From Stenogyne calaminthoides (taxonomy: Eukaryota > Streptophyta > Magnoliopsida > Lamiales > Lamiaceae), in assembly GCA_037126765.1 (NCBI GenBank), contig JBBCBC010000026.1, forward strand, positions 25,268,448-25,332,447: 64,000 nucleotides of DNA, read 5' to 3'. Each line of letters begins with the position of its first letter. Positions within the stretch are counted from its first letter, which is position 1. This document shows, piece after piece, positions 47,691 to 59,443 of this stretch. The notes under the pieces were generated by a model. It saw only the letters and a list, made by a program, of their open reading frames with translations. It was not told the origin of the DNA and searched no databases. The translations under genes were made by a program, and so were the position numbers.

Positions 47691-48775
47691 ATGGCAAACG
47701 AAAAGAAGTGTGATGTGCTTGGTATTTGTAGTATCACTATGAGTTTTAATTCTGGTGTGGTTTATACTCTGAAAAATGTGAGATATGTTCCTGCTCTTTG
47801 TAATAATCTTATGTCTTGTGCAGCACTTGAAGAAGATGGGTTGGAAGGTAAATGGGGTAAGGGATGCATGAAAATTTTAAAAACAAACCTTGTAATTTTC
47901 AAAGCTGAGAAAAGGAATAATTTATATGTTTGTTGTGCTAAACCAGAGGTGCTTAATGTTGCTAATTTTTCTATAGATGACAAAACTGTTTTGTGGCATA
48001 AAAGGTTGGGGCATATGAGTAAAAAAGGGTTAGAAGTTTTGCAAAAAGAAGGGTATTTTGGTGCTGATAAAATTTATGATTTACCCTTTTTGTGATGCAT
48101 GTGTTCTTGGTAAACAACATAAAGTGAACTTTCCTGTTTCTCCCTCCCCTAATACTTCCAAATGCAAAGATGTGCTTGAATATATACATGCTGATGTATG
48201 GGGACCTGCTAGTGAGCCCACTCAAAGTGGAAATTTGTACTTCTTGTCTCTTGTTGATGATTTCTCAAGGAAAGTTTGGGTGTTTTTGATGAAAAATAAA
48301 TCTGATGTGTTTTCTAAATTCAGTGCATGGAAAACTCTTATTGAAAACCAAACTGGTAAGAAAGTCAAAGTGCTTAGAACTGATAATGGCTTGGAATTTT
48401 GTAATGCTCAAATGAATGATTTATGTGCTAAATCTGGTATTCAAAGGCATAATATTGTTCCTTATAACCCTCAACAAAATGGGTTTGTGGAAAGAATGAA
48501 TCGTACTATAATAGAAAGAGTTAGAAGCATGCTTGCTACTTGTGGTCTTTCTAAAAAGTTTTGGGGTGAAGCTGTTTGCACTGCTGTTTATTTGATTAAT
48601 AGATCCCCTTCTGTGCCTTTGAATGAAAAATGTCCTGAGCAGGTTTTCTATGGTAAAAAAATTGACTTGTTTAACCTCAAAGTGTTTGGTTGTGCTGCTT
48701 TTGTTCATCAAAAACTCGATAAACTTGAACCTCGTGCTAAAAAGTGTGTCTTTATTGGTTATCCTGATGGTGTTA
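47691..48775 (+). pseudogene. Copia Y integrase, nearly intact
   Basis: GAG-pre-integrase LWHKRLGHMSKKGLEVLQ, a shift at about 48085, then CDACVLGKQHKVNF. The integrase core has its three acidic residues in context (HADVWGP, RTDNGLEF, QQNGFVERMNR) and the end FIGYPDGV. 48058-48775 is open without stops. Element F interrupts the reading at 48776; the frame resumes at 58133 with KGYRLWSIDEHG. Confidence 0.88.
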
Positions 48776-50738
48776 TGTTAGGATTATACTGAAAAGTATG
48801 CTTTTTACTTTGTATAATCGAAACTTAATTTCCAGACTTATTTACTGAAATAAATTGTTTATCACTGATGCTTTAAATATGATTGAATGTTACATATATT
48901 TACTGCATAACTGTTCAATAATTCGTACGTGTTACATTGTAGTTAATTTAGTGATACCAGATCACAGAAGATTAAATTAACAATCTCTTGTAACTAAAAG
49001 TACGCCATTCACGACCTAGATGGAAATGAACAACCCATCACGAAAGATTGAGGTGTAAGGCTCAGATTGGTTTGTCTTGACCAAGAGATTACACTAGTGC
49101 ATGACTAATGCACTGAATAGGACCTACAGGAGGATAAATTCTTCAGAACTGAACAAGGAAGAATTAGACCTCAGTGGTTCTTTGTTTCTTAATCTTCGTC
49201 CCTTAAATAGGATCACGTGGGATTGGTAACTATTGCTTTGACTTATCATGGGTAGCGAATCAGAGAGATTCAATACTTTTTATCTTGGGCAATATTATTG
49301 GTCACATGTGATTGCTAAGATTTAATACGAAGAATCGTGTGCAAGTACGCTTGCTTGATTTGCCCCCTTGGGAGGTTCATAAGCTTTATCATACCAAATC
49401 TTGCAAGTGGAATTAGTTTCCGGTATGGATAATAATGTTGAACCGTTCCTTGACCAAGGACAAAAGATATTAATTAACGGAAAGCTATTTCAGTGGCTTG
49501 AATTAATTAATGGGCTAGATAATCTTAAACACGGGAAATAATGACCGGGAGCCATATTGACTGTAATATGGGTTAAGATGGATAGTGCAATATTAATTAT
49601 GTAGTGGGATAAATTAATATTTATGGGCTTGAATTATATTGTGGCTCAATATTAGATATTCAAGGTCCATTAGAAGGTCCAATCTTAATTCTCCTAAAGG
49701 CCCCCTGAGTAGCCCAACAAATAGTCCATTAACTGAAAAAGGTGATTAAAATAAAATATATTTTGTTGCTTATTTTTCCAACTAAAATTTCGAAATTTAT
49801 AGATATAATGGGAGAAAGATTTTCTTTGAATTTTGTTATGGAATGAAGATATGTATTCTTGGAATACAAGATTATCTCATTAAATTCAAGAAATCTCCCA
49901 CTTGGTTATCTATAATGATAATTTCGAAAATCTTGAAAATATAGTGGGCAAGAAATATTTTCTTGATTTTCTTGAAAAGATATTATGGAAGATATGTATT
50001 TCTTGAAATACAAGAATATCTCATAAATTCAAGAAGATCCAAATCTTGGATTCTTGACCCCAATATTTTCGAAAATTCCATAATGTAGATAAGGTGGAAT
50101 TTTTGTGGAATATTATAATTATGGGAAAAAGAATATAAGAGATATATTCAAGATTTCTTGGAGATCAAGAAAAGATTTTTCCACAATATTTTATCACAAA
50201 AATTTCGTCCATCTTGGTATCTATAAATAGGGGATGAATGTTTCATTCCCAACAACACACGAAAAATTGGTTTTTCGGAAAAATATCGGCGTCGATAAAA
50301 TATCAAATATTTTCAGAATAGCGTCGACCATTGTATTTTTTTGAAAAACGACAATTGTGAGTAATTAGTGTACAATTCCATGTCTTTGGAAAAATTAGCA
50401 AATCCACGAAAAGTGGTGCAACAAAGTTTATTTTTTTCCTTTTGTTAATTGTTTGAGTATCATTCATTTTGGATTGTCGAGCAAGGGCTAAGGAATACTT
50501 GGGAAGTCCTTTTGGTTAGTCCGTCAACCGAATTCATTGCCATCCCGAGAATGTACGTTCACGTAAACCCGTAGATTCCGTCGTCGTAGGTTTTCGTGTG
50601 GGCTTATTATATGCATGATATGTTGTTGCAATTATTATTTGAATTAATATAGGATTAATTCATGCTAGTAATAATTAAAGAATTAAATTTGTATTTAAAT
50701 ATTCACCCCGAATAGATCGTGCAACTTATTCCCCAACA
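48776..50738 (+). repeat. 5' LTR of copia element F
   Basis: TGTTAGGATTATACTG to ATTCCCCAACA, 1963 bp. TATA-like CTATAAATAGGGG at about 50221. An extra segment with ATCGGCGTCGATAAAATATC (about 50286-50305) is not present in X. Here most CAG/CTG sites are intact. Confidence 0.9.
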
Positions 50739-50741
50739 AGC

Positions 50742-50753
50742 TGGTATCGAGCC
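50742..50753 (+). other. Primer-binding site of copia F (altered)
   Basis: TGGTATCGAGCC; the family standard is TGGTATCAGAGCC, so CAG is reduced to CG exactly as in element X. Confidence 0.7.
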
Positions 50754-51049
50754 CGCGGTTTTAAGACTCTCAATTTTTTTAAATTGTAATTTAATTCATG
50801 GACATTAAATTTGAAATTGGATAGTAGAAGCTGATTAGATCATTTTTGCGGTATCAATTGTCATGGATTTTAATGTGTTTATTTTGCATGCATATAAAGC
50901 GTGGTTTTTAATTGATTCGTTAGGATTCGTTTTGCCTCGTGAGAAAATCCACAGTAGATTAGAATTTGTTTGATTTGATCAATGTAATAGACTAGTCTAG
51001 ATCTAGGTTTATTTATTTTTTGTAAATAAATTCTAACCCGGACGAAAAA

Positions 51050-51500
51050 CAGGCGAGACGAAGAATTAAAGGGCCGAAATCCGTAACCGGGTAGGCGGCG
51101 TCGCGTCATAACGCGGGCGAGGCACGCTTGACGTGACATGGGCGACGCAGCTTGACGGGCGAGGGCGAGGCCGAGGGCCGCCTTGAGATCGGATCGTGCG
51201 CCAGACGGAGGGGCGCTAAACTCACGCGACACCGCGGCGCTGGAGCGGATCGGGGGCGGACGCTGGCGTCTTGTGCAGCCGGAATCGCTTAAGCCTAACG
51301 ACACCGACAAAGCGACAAAGGCGACGCTGGCGTCTGCGCGACCTGGCGCTCGGCGGCGGCGACGACACCCTTTCAGGCGGGCGGCACTGGCGCTTCCGGG
51401 TGGGCGATCAAAGATTGTGTCAAAGCGCGACGGACGTGGTTGCTTTCGGCGAGGAGCGGCGGATGCGGCGTGCATCCATTTCTACGAGCTACTTGGCGTG
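51050..51500. other. GC- and CpG-rich leader of copia F
   Basis: About 450 bp of GCGACG/GGGCGAC-rich sequence in the same place as the island of element X (25010-25500). The two islands share composition and short words but do not align well by eye. Open frames on both strands are compositional. Confidence 0.6.
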
Positions 51501-52299
51501 GCGTTTCGAGACGGAGTTCTTTTCGAAACGATCGAGTGGGAGAAATTCGAGAAGCGTTTCTTCAAGATCAAGCCAAGAAAAATCAAACCATGACAATTGG
51601 ATAATTTGTGTGCTTGATTTATTTGTGCTATCTTATGCTTTATTTAATTTGTTTAAATGTGTTTGCATGAGGGTTGCCAAATGGAAAAATCTCACCTACA
51701 AAATTACTAAGTATGTTTAATAATTAATTGACAATTTTATTCTGGATAATAAAATTGAATTAATTTTGACCTCCATGATTTATTTATTTGTGAATTCTTT
51801 TGGAGAAATTCCCCCAACGGGACGGTCAAAAGATAGCTTTCACATGAATGAATTCCAAACGGATGATTGTGGGTTATTACTAGTGGCGACGATGACCCTC
51901 CCAACGAGGCTCGATCAAAGCGAAATAGTAATCCTGTATTTAATCATGGTTATTACTTAGGTATAAAATTGATATGCATATACTTCCCCGAAGTCCCTGT
52001 CAATTTTATATTGGTCAAGTGGGAGCCAACTATTAATCTGGATATTAAAGGTTTGTAACTGTTCTTGTTTGTAACCTGCTTGAATGTGTTTAAATAGTGA
52101 CCCACCCAACGTGGCTTATTTAAACTGTTTTGAGATGTTGGCTGATGCATGTTCATATTTTTTTGAGATTTTAAATATGATGCATGTGATCGAACCTTGT
52201 GATATACTTGTGCTATTGCATATAGTTGTTTATTTCGATTCAAAGATGTCGTTACCTTTTTAATCCTTTGTTATTATACTTAAAGTTAATACAATATAT

Positions 52300-53060
52300 A
52301 TGGAAACTATATTGATTGGAAACGAAAAAAAAAATTATAATTGTCCTAACTGCACAAATGGATTCTTGACACACCAAAATTAGATGAGCCAACTGACGAG
52401 TCAAAACATGTGGGACTCGTCGAGGATCACCTTCTTGAGAGATGTAAATTATTTGAAAATGGTGGAGGGCAAACCCATAGGGAATACGTCCTCAAAATAG
52501 ATGGCCCATCTGAACAAACTTGAGATTCCCGAGTCAGATTATGATCCGGAGACTCGGATGAATTTGGTACTTCACTCTCTACGCTAAAAAAGTTTTTTTG
52601 AGCATTTTGGCCTCATTTAGCTAATTTGTTGCAAGCTTTTGGTCTCGGCGAGAAATGTTGATAAGGCACCAAACTCAAGCTTTGATTGGAAGTGGCCTGT
52701 CTTTCATCTTCTAGGCCGGAGGAGGCAAGATAAAGAAAGAGGACCAAAAGGCCATAAGCAATAAAACTTCCAATTGCCAAAGGCGGCAATGGTAAGTTGA
52801 GGAATGCTTGTTGTGTCAAGGAAAATCAAAAGAGGAAGTGCTTAAGATCGGTGAAGAGAGGACAATGGAGGTTTTACTGTTTCAACCCCAAAAGGGACGG
52901 AAAAGAAAGGTAATTCTCACACACTAGTTGTTGAAACTTGTTTAGCATATACTTCTCATTCGTGGGTGGTTGATACGAGATCCACTAATCATGTTGACCA
53001 CGGGTTCTAAATGATCCGGCAACTTAGTGGGAGTGAGATCCTCATCACATTTGGGCAGCG
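52300..53060 (+). pseudogene. Copia F gag and protease (broken)
   Basis: Homologous to the gag of X but shorter and more damaged: LDTPKLDEPTDES-like, KMVEGKPIGNT-like, a Lys-rich linker, then VVETCLAYTSHSWVVD-like protease start (about 52927-52970). No frame stays open beyond about 70 codons. Confidence 0.6.
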
Positions 53061-53071
53061 TTACGAAAGTA

Positions 53072-53183
53072 GAAGACATTGCAATGCTCGTAAGTGGCGG
53101 AGATATTGCAATGCTACGATAATAACGATTATTGCAATACTACGCAAGTAGCAGACATTGCAATGCTACTACATGAGTAGCTT
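53072..53183. repeat. Four-copy minisatellite in copia F
   Basis: Units of 26-27 bp centred on the palindrome ATTGCAAT at 53078, 53105, 53131 and 53157, with flanks GCTACG and GTAGCAGAC. Element X lacks the expansion at the equivalent place (about 27240-27275), so it arose in this lineage. Confidence 0.75.
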
Positions 53184-53460
53184 GATTAAAGCGATGGGAA
53201 AAGTGCACCTATCTTTTTGAAGATAAAGTTTTTTGAGATTATCTTTATGTTCCCGATTTTAGAAAGAATTCACTTTCGGTTTCTAAAAATTCGATTAAAG
53301 GACACTAAGTTTCTTCTAATAAGAATGACATCATTTTTGAAGCGATGAGTGTATCATTTACGGGACATTGATGGAAAATCTCTATCAATTAAGCATGCAC
53401 ACCACTCATGAAATGCATCCTATAACACATCAACTATTTCCGATAAAAAGAAAGCGTGAG

Positions 53461-54550
53461 CGAAATACTTCTTTGGCATCTAAGATTAGGTCATATAAAT
53501 CGAAAAAGAGGATCCAAAGGTTGGTGAAAGATGGTTGTTTTGGAGCGTCTCCAAGTTGAACAAAATCAAACCCGCGAATCATGTTTGGAGGGTAATATGA
53601 CCAAGAGGGCATTTGGAGCCAAGGGAATAGGACAAAGAAGTGTTAGAGATCGATTCACCTGAGATGTATATGGTCAATGTCAACCAAAGCAAGAGGAGGT
53701 TATGAGTAATTTTATTGATGATTACTCAAGGTACATTTTCCTTATGAAGCATGAATATGAGACCTTTGAAAAATTCTAAGAATTTAAGGCTCAAAGAGAA
53801 TCATAAGGGAAAAACGTATCAAGTCTCTACGATACGATCGTGGAGGCGAATACCTCGGCCCGATGAGTTTTTGAATCGCTTATCGATGAAGGGATTGTAT
53901 CTAGCTCATCATTGACGGAACCCCTCACCAAAAGCGGGGTTGCAGAGCGAAGAAACATAATTCTTTTTGGAAATGGTTAGATCAATGATGAGTTATCGCG
54001 GATCTTCCCGAAGTCGATTCGGGGTCATACCTTGGAAAGCAATGACTTAAATTCTAAACTTGGTGCTATCCAAATCGGTTCCCAAAACTCCCAAAGAATT
54101 ATGGACCGGACGCAAGCCTAGTATGAGACACATGAGAATTTGGGGGTGTCTGGCCTACGTGTTTGACAAAGGCCGGTAAAGTGAATCCTCGATCGAATTA
54201 AAATTTTGTTTGTAGGACCCGAGGGAACAAAAGGGTGTATGTTCTATAGTCCCGAAGATCAAAAGGTGGTCATCAACACCCACTTTAGTTTTTTGGAAGA
54301 AGACTATATGAAACAAAGAAAACCCATAAGTGAGATTACCTTAAATGAGCTTAAAGGGCAAACCTCAGTGCCAACTGTACTAGATGATATACCAAACGAC
54401 ATTTTTCACAACCGAGCCTCGTTCGTAGTGGGAGGATTGTTAGTCAGCGAGAGATTCATGGGAATAGGAGAGTCCTCGGACTTGATTCTCGGACAAAGAT
54501 TTAATCAGACCCATGGATATACGACGAGGCACTCCAAGATAAGGATCTGA
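53461..54550 (+). pseudogene. Copia F integrase (broken)
   Basis: GHINRKRGSKVGERWLF-like GAG-pre-integrase, DYSRYIFLMKHEYETFEKF-like core, RTLLEMVRSMM-like (about 53960), MRIWGCLAYVF (about 54131-54165), then the open segment 54206-54550: GPEGTKGCMFYSPEDQKVV, THFSFLEEDYM, SEITLNELKG. The last part is better kept than in X. Confidence 0.7.
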
Positions 54551-54639
54551 TTCTTGGCAAAAAACAATGAAAAGCGAAATGGGTTCTATGTTTCATAATA
54601 GAGTGTGGGAGCTAACCACTTAATGGGGTCAAACCCATT

Positions 54640-56065
54640 AGATGCAAGTAGGTATATAAGAGGAAAAGAGGACCGGATGGGAAGGTTGAAATCTTTAAAG
54701 CAAGACTAGTGGCGAAAGGTTACACTCAGAAAGAAGGGATCGATTATGAGGAAACTTTTTTGCTGTGTACCAATGCTTAAGTCCATCCGTATTCTCTTAT
54801 CGATTGTCAAGATTTTGACTTTGAAATCGGCAAATGGATGTCAAGGCAAACTTTCCTACTAAAAAATCTTGATGAAGAGATCCATATGCAACAACCCCAA
54901 GGCTTCATTGAAAAGCCAAGAACACCAAGTTTTGTAAGCTCAAGAGGTCCATTTACGGACTCAAAGCGGCCTCGAGCTTGGAACCAAAGTTTTGATCATG
55001 TAATAAAGTCTTATGGGTTTGATCAAAACAAGTTTGAAAGTTGTGTGTATAAAAAGCGTGTCGGAACTGCATTGGTATTCTTAGTACTATACGTAGATGA
55101 CATTGTGATCATCGGGAACAATGTGAAGGTGTGATCAGACGTAAGGGCATGGTTTTCAAAACAGTTTGATATGAAAGACTTAGGGAAAGCCGGACACATC
55201 CTTGGGATCAAGATCACTCGAGATCGCAAGAAAATGATGATCGGGTTATCGCAAGTTTCATACACAGACACCGTCTTGAAATGCTTGAAAGATGCAAGAT
55301 TCCAAGAAAGGATTAAGTACCTTTCGGACTTGGAATCCATCTATCCAAGAAAATGTTCCTAAGACTAAAAAAAGAAGATAGATGACATGAAAGGCATTTC
55401 CTTGTGCCGGTTTGCCGGAAACCTTATGTATGCAATTTCGTATGCGAGACCAGGATATCCGCTTTGCGAAGGCATGGTAGCAAGATATCAAAGTAACCCA
55501 GAGGAAAGCGCATTGCCCTGACGGTTAAAAACATCAAGTATCAAAAAAAGAACTTCGGGATAGAATGTTGATTTATCGATCGGATCTCCAATCCCCATCG
55601 GCTACACGGACTCGGATTTCCAATCGGACTTAGATTCGTAAATTATCCGCCTAGTTAGTGTGTTTCCATTTGGGGAAGTGTAGCCATCAAATGGACGAAG
55701 TGTGAAAGAAATGCATCAACGACTCAACCATGGGACTCGGGTAAGAAGTTCGCTTGTGAAGCCGTGAAAGAATCGATTGGGCTCTAGACCTTCTTAGTGG
55801 ACTTGGATGGTGTTACAATTTGTTCAGCAATATACGCTGGGCATTTGCAAATTCAAGAGAACCAAGAGTCCACGAGTCAAACAAGCACACTAAAGGAAAG
55901 ACATCTTATCGAGAAATCGTTAATAGAGGAGATATAAATGTGGCAAAGAAAATAGCGTCGAGGACAAACCTAGCGAGATCCATTCACAAAAAGTCGCCTT
56001 TGAATACATTCGAGAGACATGTGGAAGGAATGGGTGTCAAGACCGTTGCTAATCTGCTTTGAGTA
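54640..56065 (+). pseudogene. Copia F reverse transcriptase and RNase H (broken)
   Basis: KRKRGPDGKVEIFKARLVAK (about 54660), GYTQKEGIDYEETF, DEEIHMQQPQGFIEKP, GFDQNKFESCVYKK, LVLYVDDIVIIGNN with an intact YVDD box (about 55090), DLGKAGHILGIKITRDRKK, and RNase H pieces up to about 56062 (NSREPRVHESNKH, FERHVEGMGVKTV). Several shifts remain. Confidence 0.75.
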
Positions 56066-56162
56066 TAAGTGGGAGAAATTATTAGGTTCGTGTAGGTGAC
56101 ATTAGATGTCACGGACTACGTGAGACATGTTGTAGTATACTTAAAAAGCAGACTTTGAGTAT

Positions 56163-56173
56163 AAGTGGGAGAT
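56163..56173 (+). other. Polypurine tract of copia F
   Basis: AAGTGGGAGAT just before the 3' LTR TGTTAGG; same as in X. Confidence 0.75.
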
Positions 56174-58127
56174 TGTTAGGATTATCTTGAAAAGTATGCT
56201 TTTTACTTTGTATAATCTAAATGAATTTCGGACTTATTTCTTGAAATAAATTGTTTATCGCGATGCTTTAAATATGATCGAATGTTACATATATTTTCTT
56301 GCATCGTTTGTTCAATAATTGTACTTGTTACATTGTAGTTAATTTAGTGATACCGGATCACGAAGATTAAATTAATGATCTCTTTTTGTAACTAAAAGTA
56401 CGCCATTCACGACCTAGATGGAAATGAACAACCCATCACGAAAAGGTTGAGGTGTAAGGCTCGATTGGTTTGTCTTGACCAAGAGATTACACTAGTGCAT
56501 GGTGATGATTTGAATAGGACCCTACAGGAGGATAAATTCTTGGAATCGAACAAGGAAGAATTAGACCTCGATGGTTCTTTGTTTCTTAATCTTTTCCCCT
56601 TAAATAGGATCACGTGGGATTGGTAACTATTGCTTTGACTTATCATGGGTAGCGAATCGAGAGATTCAATACTTTTTTATCTTAGGCAATATTATTGGTC
56701 ACATGTGATTGCTAAGATTTAATACGAAGAATCGTGTGCAAGTACGCTTGTTTGATTTGCCCCCTTGGGAGGTTCATAAGCTTTATCATACCAAATCTTG
56801 CAAGTGGAATTAGTTTCCGGTATGGATAATAATGTTGAACCGTTCCTTGACCAAGGACAAAAGATATTAATTAACGGAAAGTTATTTCAATTGGCTTGAA
56901 TTAATTAATGGGCTAGATAATCTTAAAACACGGAAATAATGACCAGGGAGCCATATTGACCGTAATATGGGTTAAGATGGATAGTCAATATTAATTATGT
57001 AGTGGGATAAATTAATATTTATGGGCTTGAATTATATTGTGGCTCAATATTAGATATTCAAGGTCCATTAGAAGGTCCAATCTTAATTCTCCTAAAGGCC
57101 GAAACGAGTAGCCCAACAAATAGTCCATTAACTGAAAAAGGTGATTAAAATAAAATATATTTTGTTGCTTATTTTTCCAACTAAAATTTCGAAATTTATA
57201 GATATAATGGGAGAAAGATTTTCTTTGAATTTTGTTATGGAATGAAGATATGTATTCTTGGAATACAAGATTATCTCATTAAATTCAAGAAATCTCCCAC
57301 TTGGTTATCTATAATGATAATTTCGAAAATCTTGAAAATATAGTGGGCAAGAAATATTTTCTTGATTTTCTTGAAAAGATATTATGGAAGATATGTATTT
57401 CTTGAAATACAAGAATATCTCATAAATTCAAGAAGATCCAAATCTTGGATTCTTGACCCCAATATTTTCGAAAATTCCATAATGTAGATAAGGTGGAATT
57501 TTTGTGGAATATTATAATTATGGGAAAAAGAATATAAGAGATATATTCAAGATTTCTTGGAGATCAAGAAAAGATTTTTCCACAATATTTTATCACAAAA
57601 ATTTCGTCCATCTTGGTATCTATAAATAGGGGATGAATGTTTCATTCCCAACAACACACGAAAAATTGGTTTTTCGGAAAAATATCAGCGTCGATAAAAT
57701 ATCAAATATTTTGTAACGTCGACAGATTGTATTTTTTTGAAAAACGACAATTGTGAGTAGTGTACAATTCCATGTGCTGGAAAAATTAGCAAATCCACGA
57801 AAGTGGTGCAACAAAGTTTATTTTTTCCTTTTGTTAATTGTTCGCGAGTATCCCTTCCACCAGATTGTCGAGCAAGGGCTAAGGGAATACTTGGGAAGTC
57901 CTTTTGGTTAGTCCGTCCAACCGAATTCACCGCCATCCAGAGAGGTACGCCACGTAAAACCCGTAGATTCGCGTCGTAGGTTTTACGTGGCTTATTATAT
58001 GCATGATATGTTGTTGCAATTATTATTTGAATTAATATATGATTAATTCATGCTAGTAATAATTAAAGAATTAAATTTGTATTTAAATATTCACCCCGAA
58101 TAGATCTGTGCAACTTATTCCCCAACA
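56174..58127 (+). repeat. 3' LTR of copia element F
   Basis: 1954 bp. From about 57130 to 57660 it appears identical to 49730-50265. In the first ~900 bp its differences cluster at CAG/CTG (for example ATCACTGATG is ATCGCGATG at 56257, TTTCCAGAC is TTTCGGAC at 56225). Confidence 0.9.
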
Positions 58128-58132
58128 TGTTA

Positions 58133-59438
58133 AAGGTTATAGATTGTGGTCTATTGATGAGCATGGTTACAAGGTTATCATAAGTAGAGATTTTACTTTT
58201 AATGAGCATGATTTTCCTTGTTTACCTGCCTCTATGCCCTTACATAATTTTCAAAATACTTCTAATGAGGTGGAGCATGCTAAACTTGAGAATGATAGTG
58301 ATGAGATTGAAGATGAGCATGAAATGAAATTGCTGAAAATGAGTTGAATAATGTGCCTGATAATCTTGAGAATGTGAATGATGATAATTTGCAAGGTGGA
58401 GCCAAAAATAGACCTAAAAGGTTTGTTAGGAGGCCCTTAAGATTTGATGACTATTATATGGATACTCATGCATTTCAAGTTTTTGAGTTAAATGATAATG
58501 AGCCTAAAACCTATAGGGAAGCTTTAAAATCTGATAAATCTAGTGAATGGATTAAAGCAATGAATGATGAAATGAAGTCTTTGCATGTAAACAATACTTG
58601 GATTCTTGTTCCTAAACCTGCTAATTGCTCTATTGTTGATTGCAAATGGTTGTTTAACATCAAGAATGAGGTTGATAAGATCAGATACAAAACTAGGTTA
58701 GTGGCTAAATGATTTACTCAGAAAGAGAGGGTAGATTATAATGAAATATTTGCTCTTGTGGTGAAATTTACAACTGCGCGAATTATGCTTGCTTTGGTTG
58801 CTCATTTCAATTGGGAATTAAAACAAATGGATGTCAAAACAACGTTTTTGCATGGTGATTTAGATAAGAATATCTATATGAAGCAGCCTGAAGGCTTTAT
58901 TGATCCTAAATTCTCCAATCATGTTTGCCTGCTTAAAAAATCTCTTTATGGCCTAAAACAGTCTCCTAGACAATGGAATAAGAGGTTTGATTCTTGCATG
59001 ATGTCTTTGAATTTCAAAAGAAGTGCTTATGATCACTGTTTATACCTCAAAGATGATGCCAATATTCCTTTCTTTTTGCTCATTTACGTGGATGATATGC
59101 TTTTAGTAAGTCCTAGCATAAAGGCTATTGAGCATGTTCAAAAGAGTTTATGTGATAACTTTGAAATAAAGGATCTTGGTAATGCAAAGAAAATTCTTGG
59201 CATGAACATTGATAGAGATAGGAAGTTGCATACTTTGTTTTTAAGTCAGGTCTCGTATGTGGAAAAGTGTTAGAAAGATCTTCAATGTCTTCTGCTAAAC
59301 CTGTTAGTGTGCCTCAAGCTGCTCATTTTGTGCTAAGCAATGATCAGTGTCCCAATACTGATTCTGAAATTGATGCTATGAAAAACATGCCTTATTCAAA
59401 TGTTGTGAGGTCTGTTATATATTTAATGGTGAGTACTA
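58133..59438 (+). pseudogene. Copia Y reverse transcriptase (few lesions)
   Basis: Resumes element Y after F. Reads GYRLWSIDEHGYKVIISRDF, an acidic linker with a one-base shift near 58340, AMNDEMKSLHVNNTWILV, TRLVAK then a stop (TGA at about 58710), FTQKERVDYNEIFA, ELKQMDVKTTFLHGDL, MKQPEGFID, SLYGLKQSPRQWNKRF, IYVDDMLLVS (YVDD intact), KDLGNAKKILGM, and a shift near 59270. It ends VSTRP, interrupted by the element at 59444; the host reading continues DVAYAISCLSRYM after 62785. Confidence 0.88.
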
Positions 59439-59443
59439 GACCT

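Larger units (their letters stand above)
48776..58127 (+). mobile_element. Full-length Ty1/copia element (element F), 9.35 kb
   Basis: LTRs 48776-50738 and 56174-58127, primer site 50742, broken gag-pol, purine tract 56163-56173, target duplication TGTTA (48771-48775 and 58128-58132). Same family as X. The last ~1000 bp of the two LTRs look almost identical, so the insertion is young, yet the first ~900 bp differ at many CAG/CTG sites. It interrupts element Y in the integrase-RT linker. Confidence 0.92.

Noticed and set aside
53072..53183. CRISPR-like array
   Set aside because: Short diverged palindromic units without regular spacers, inside a plant retrotransposon; a minisatellite.
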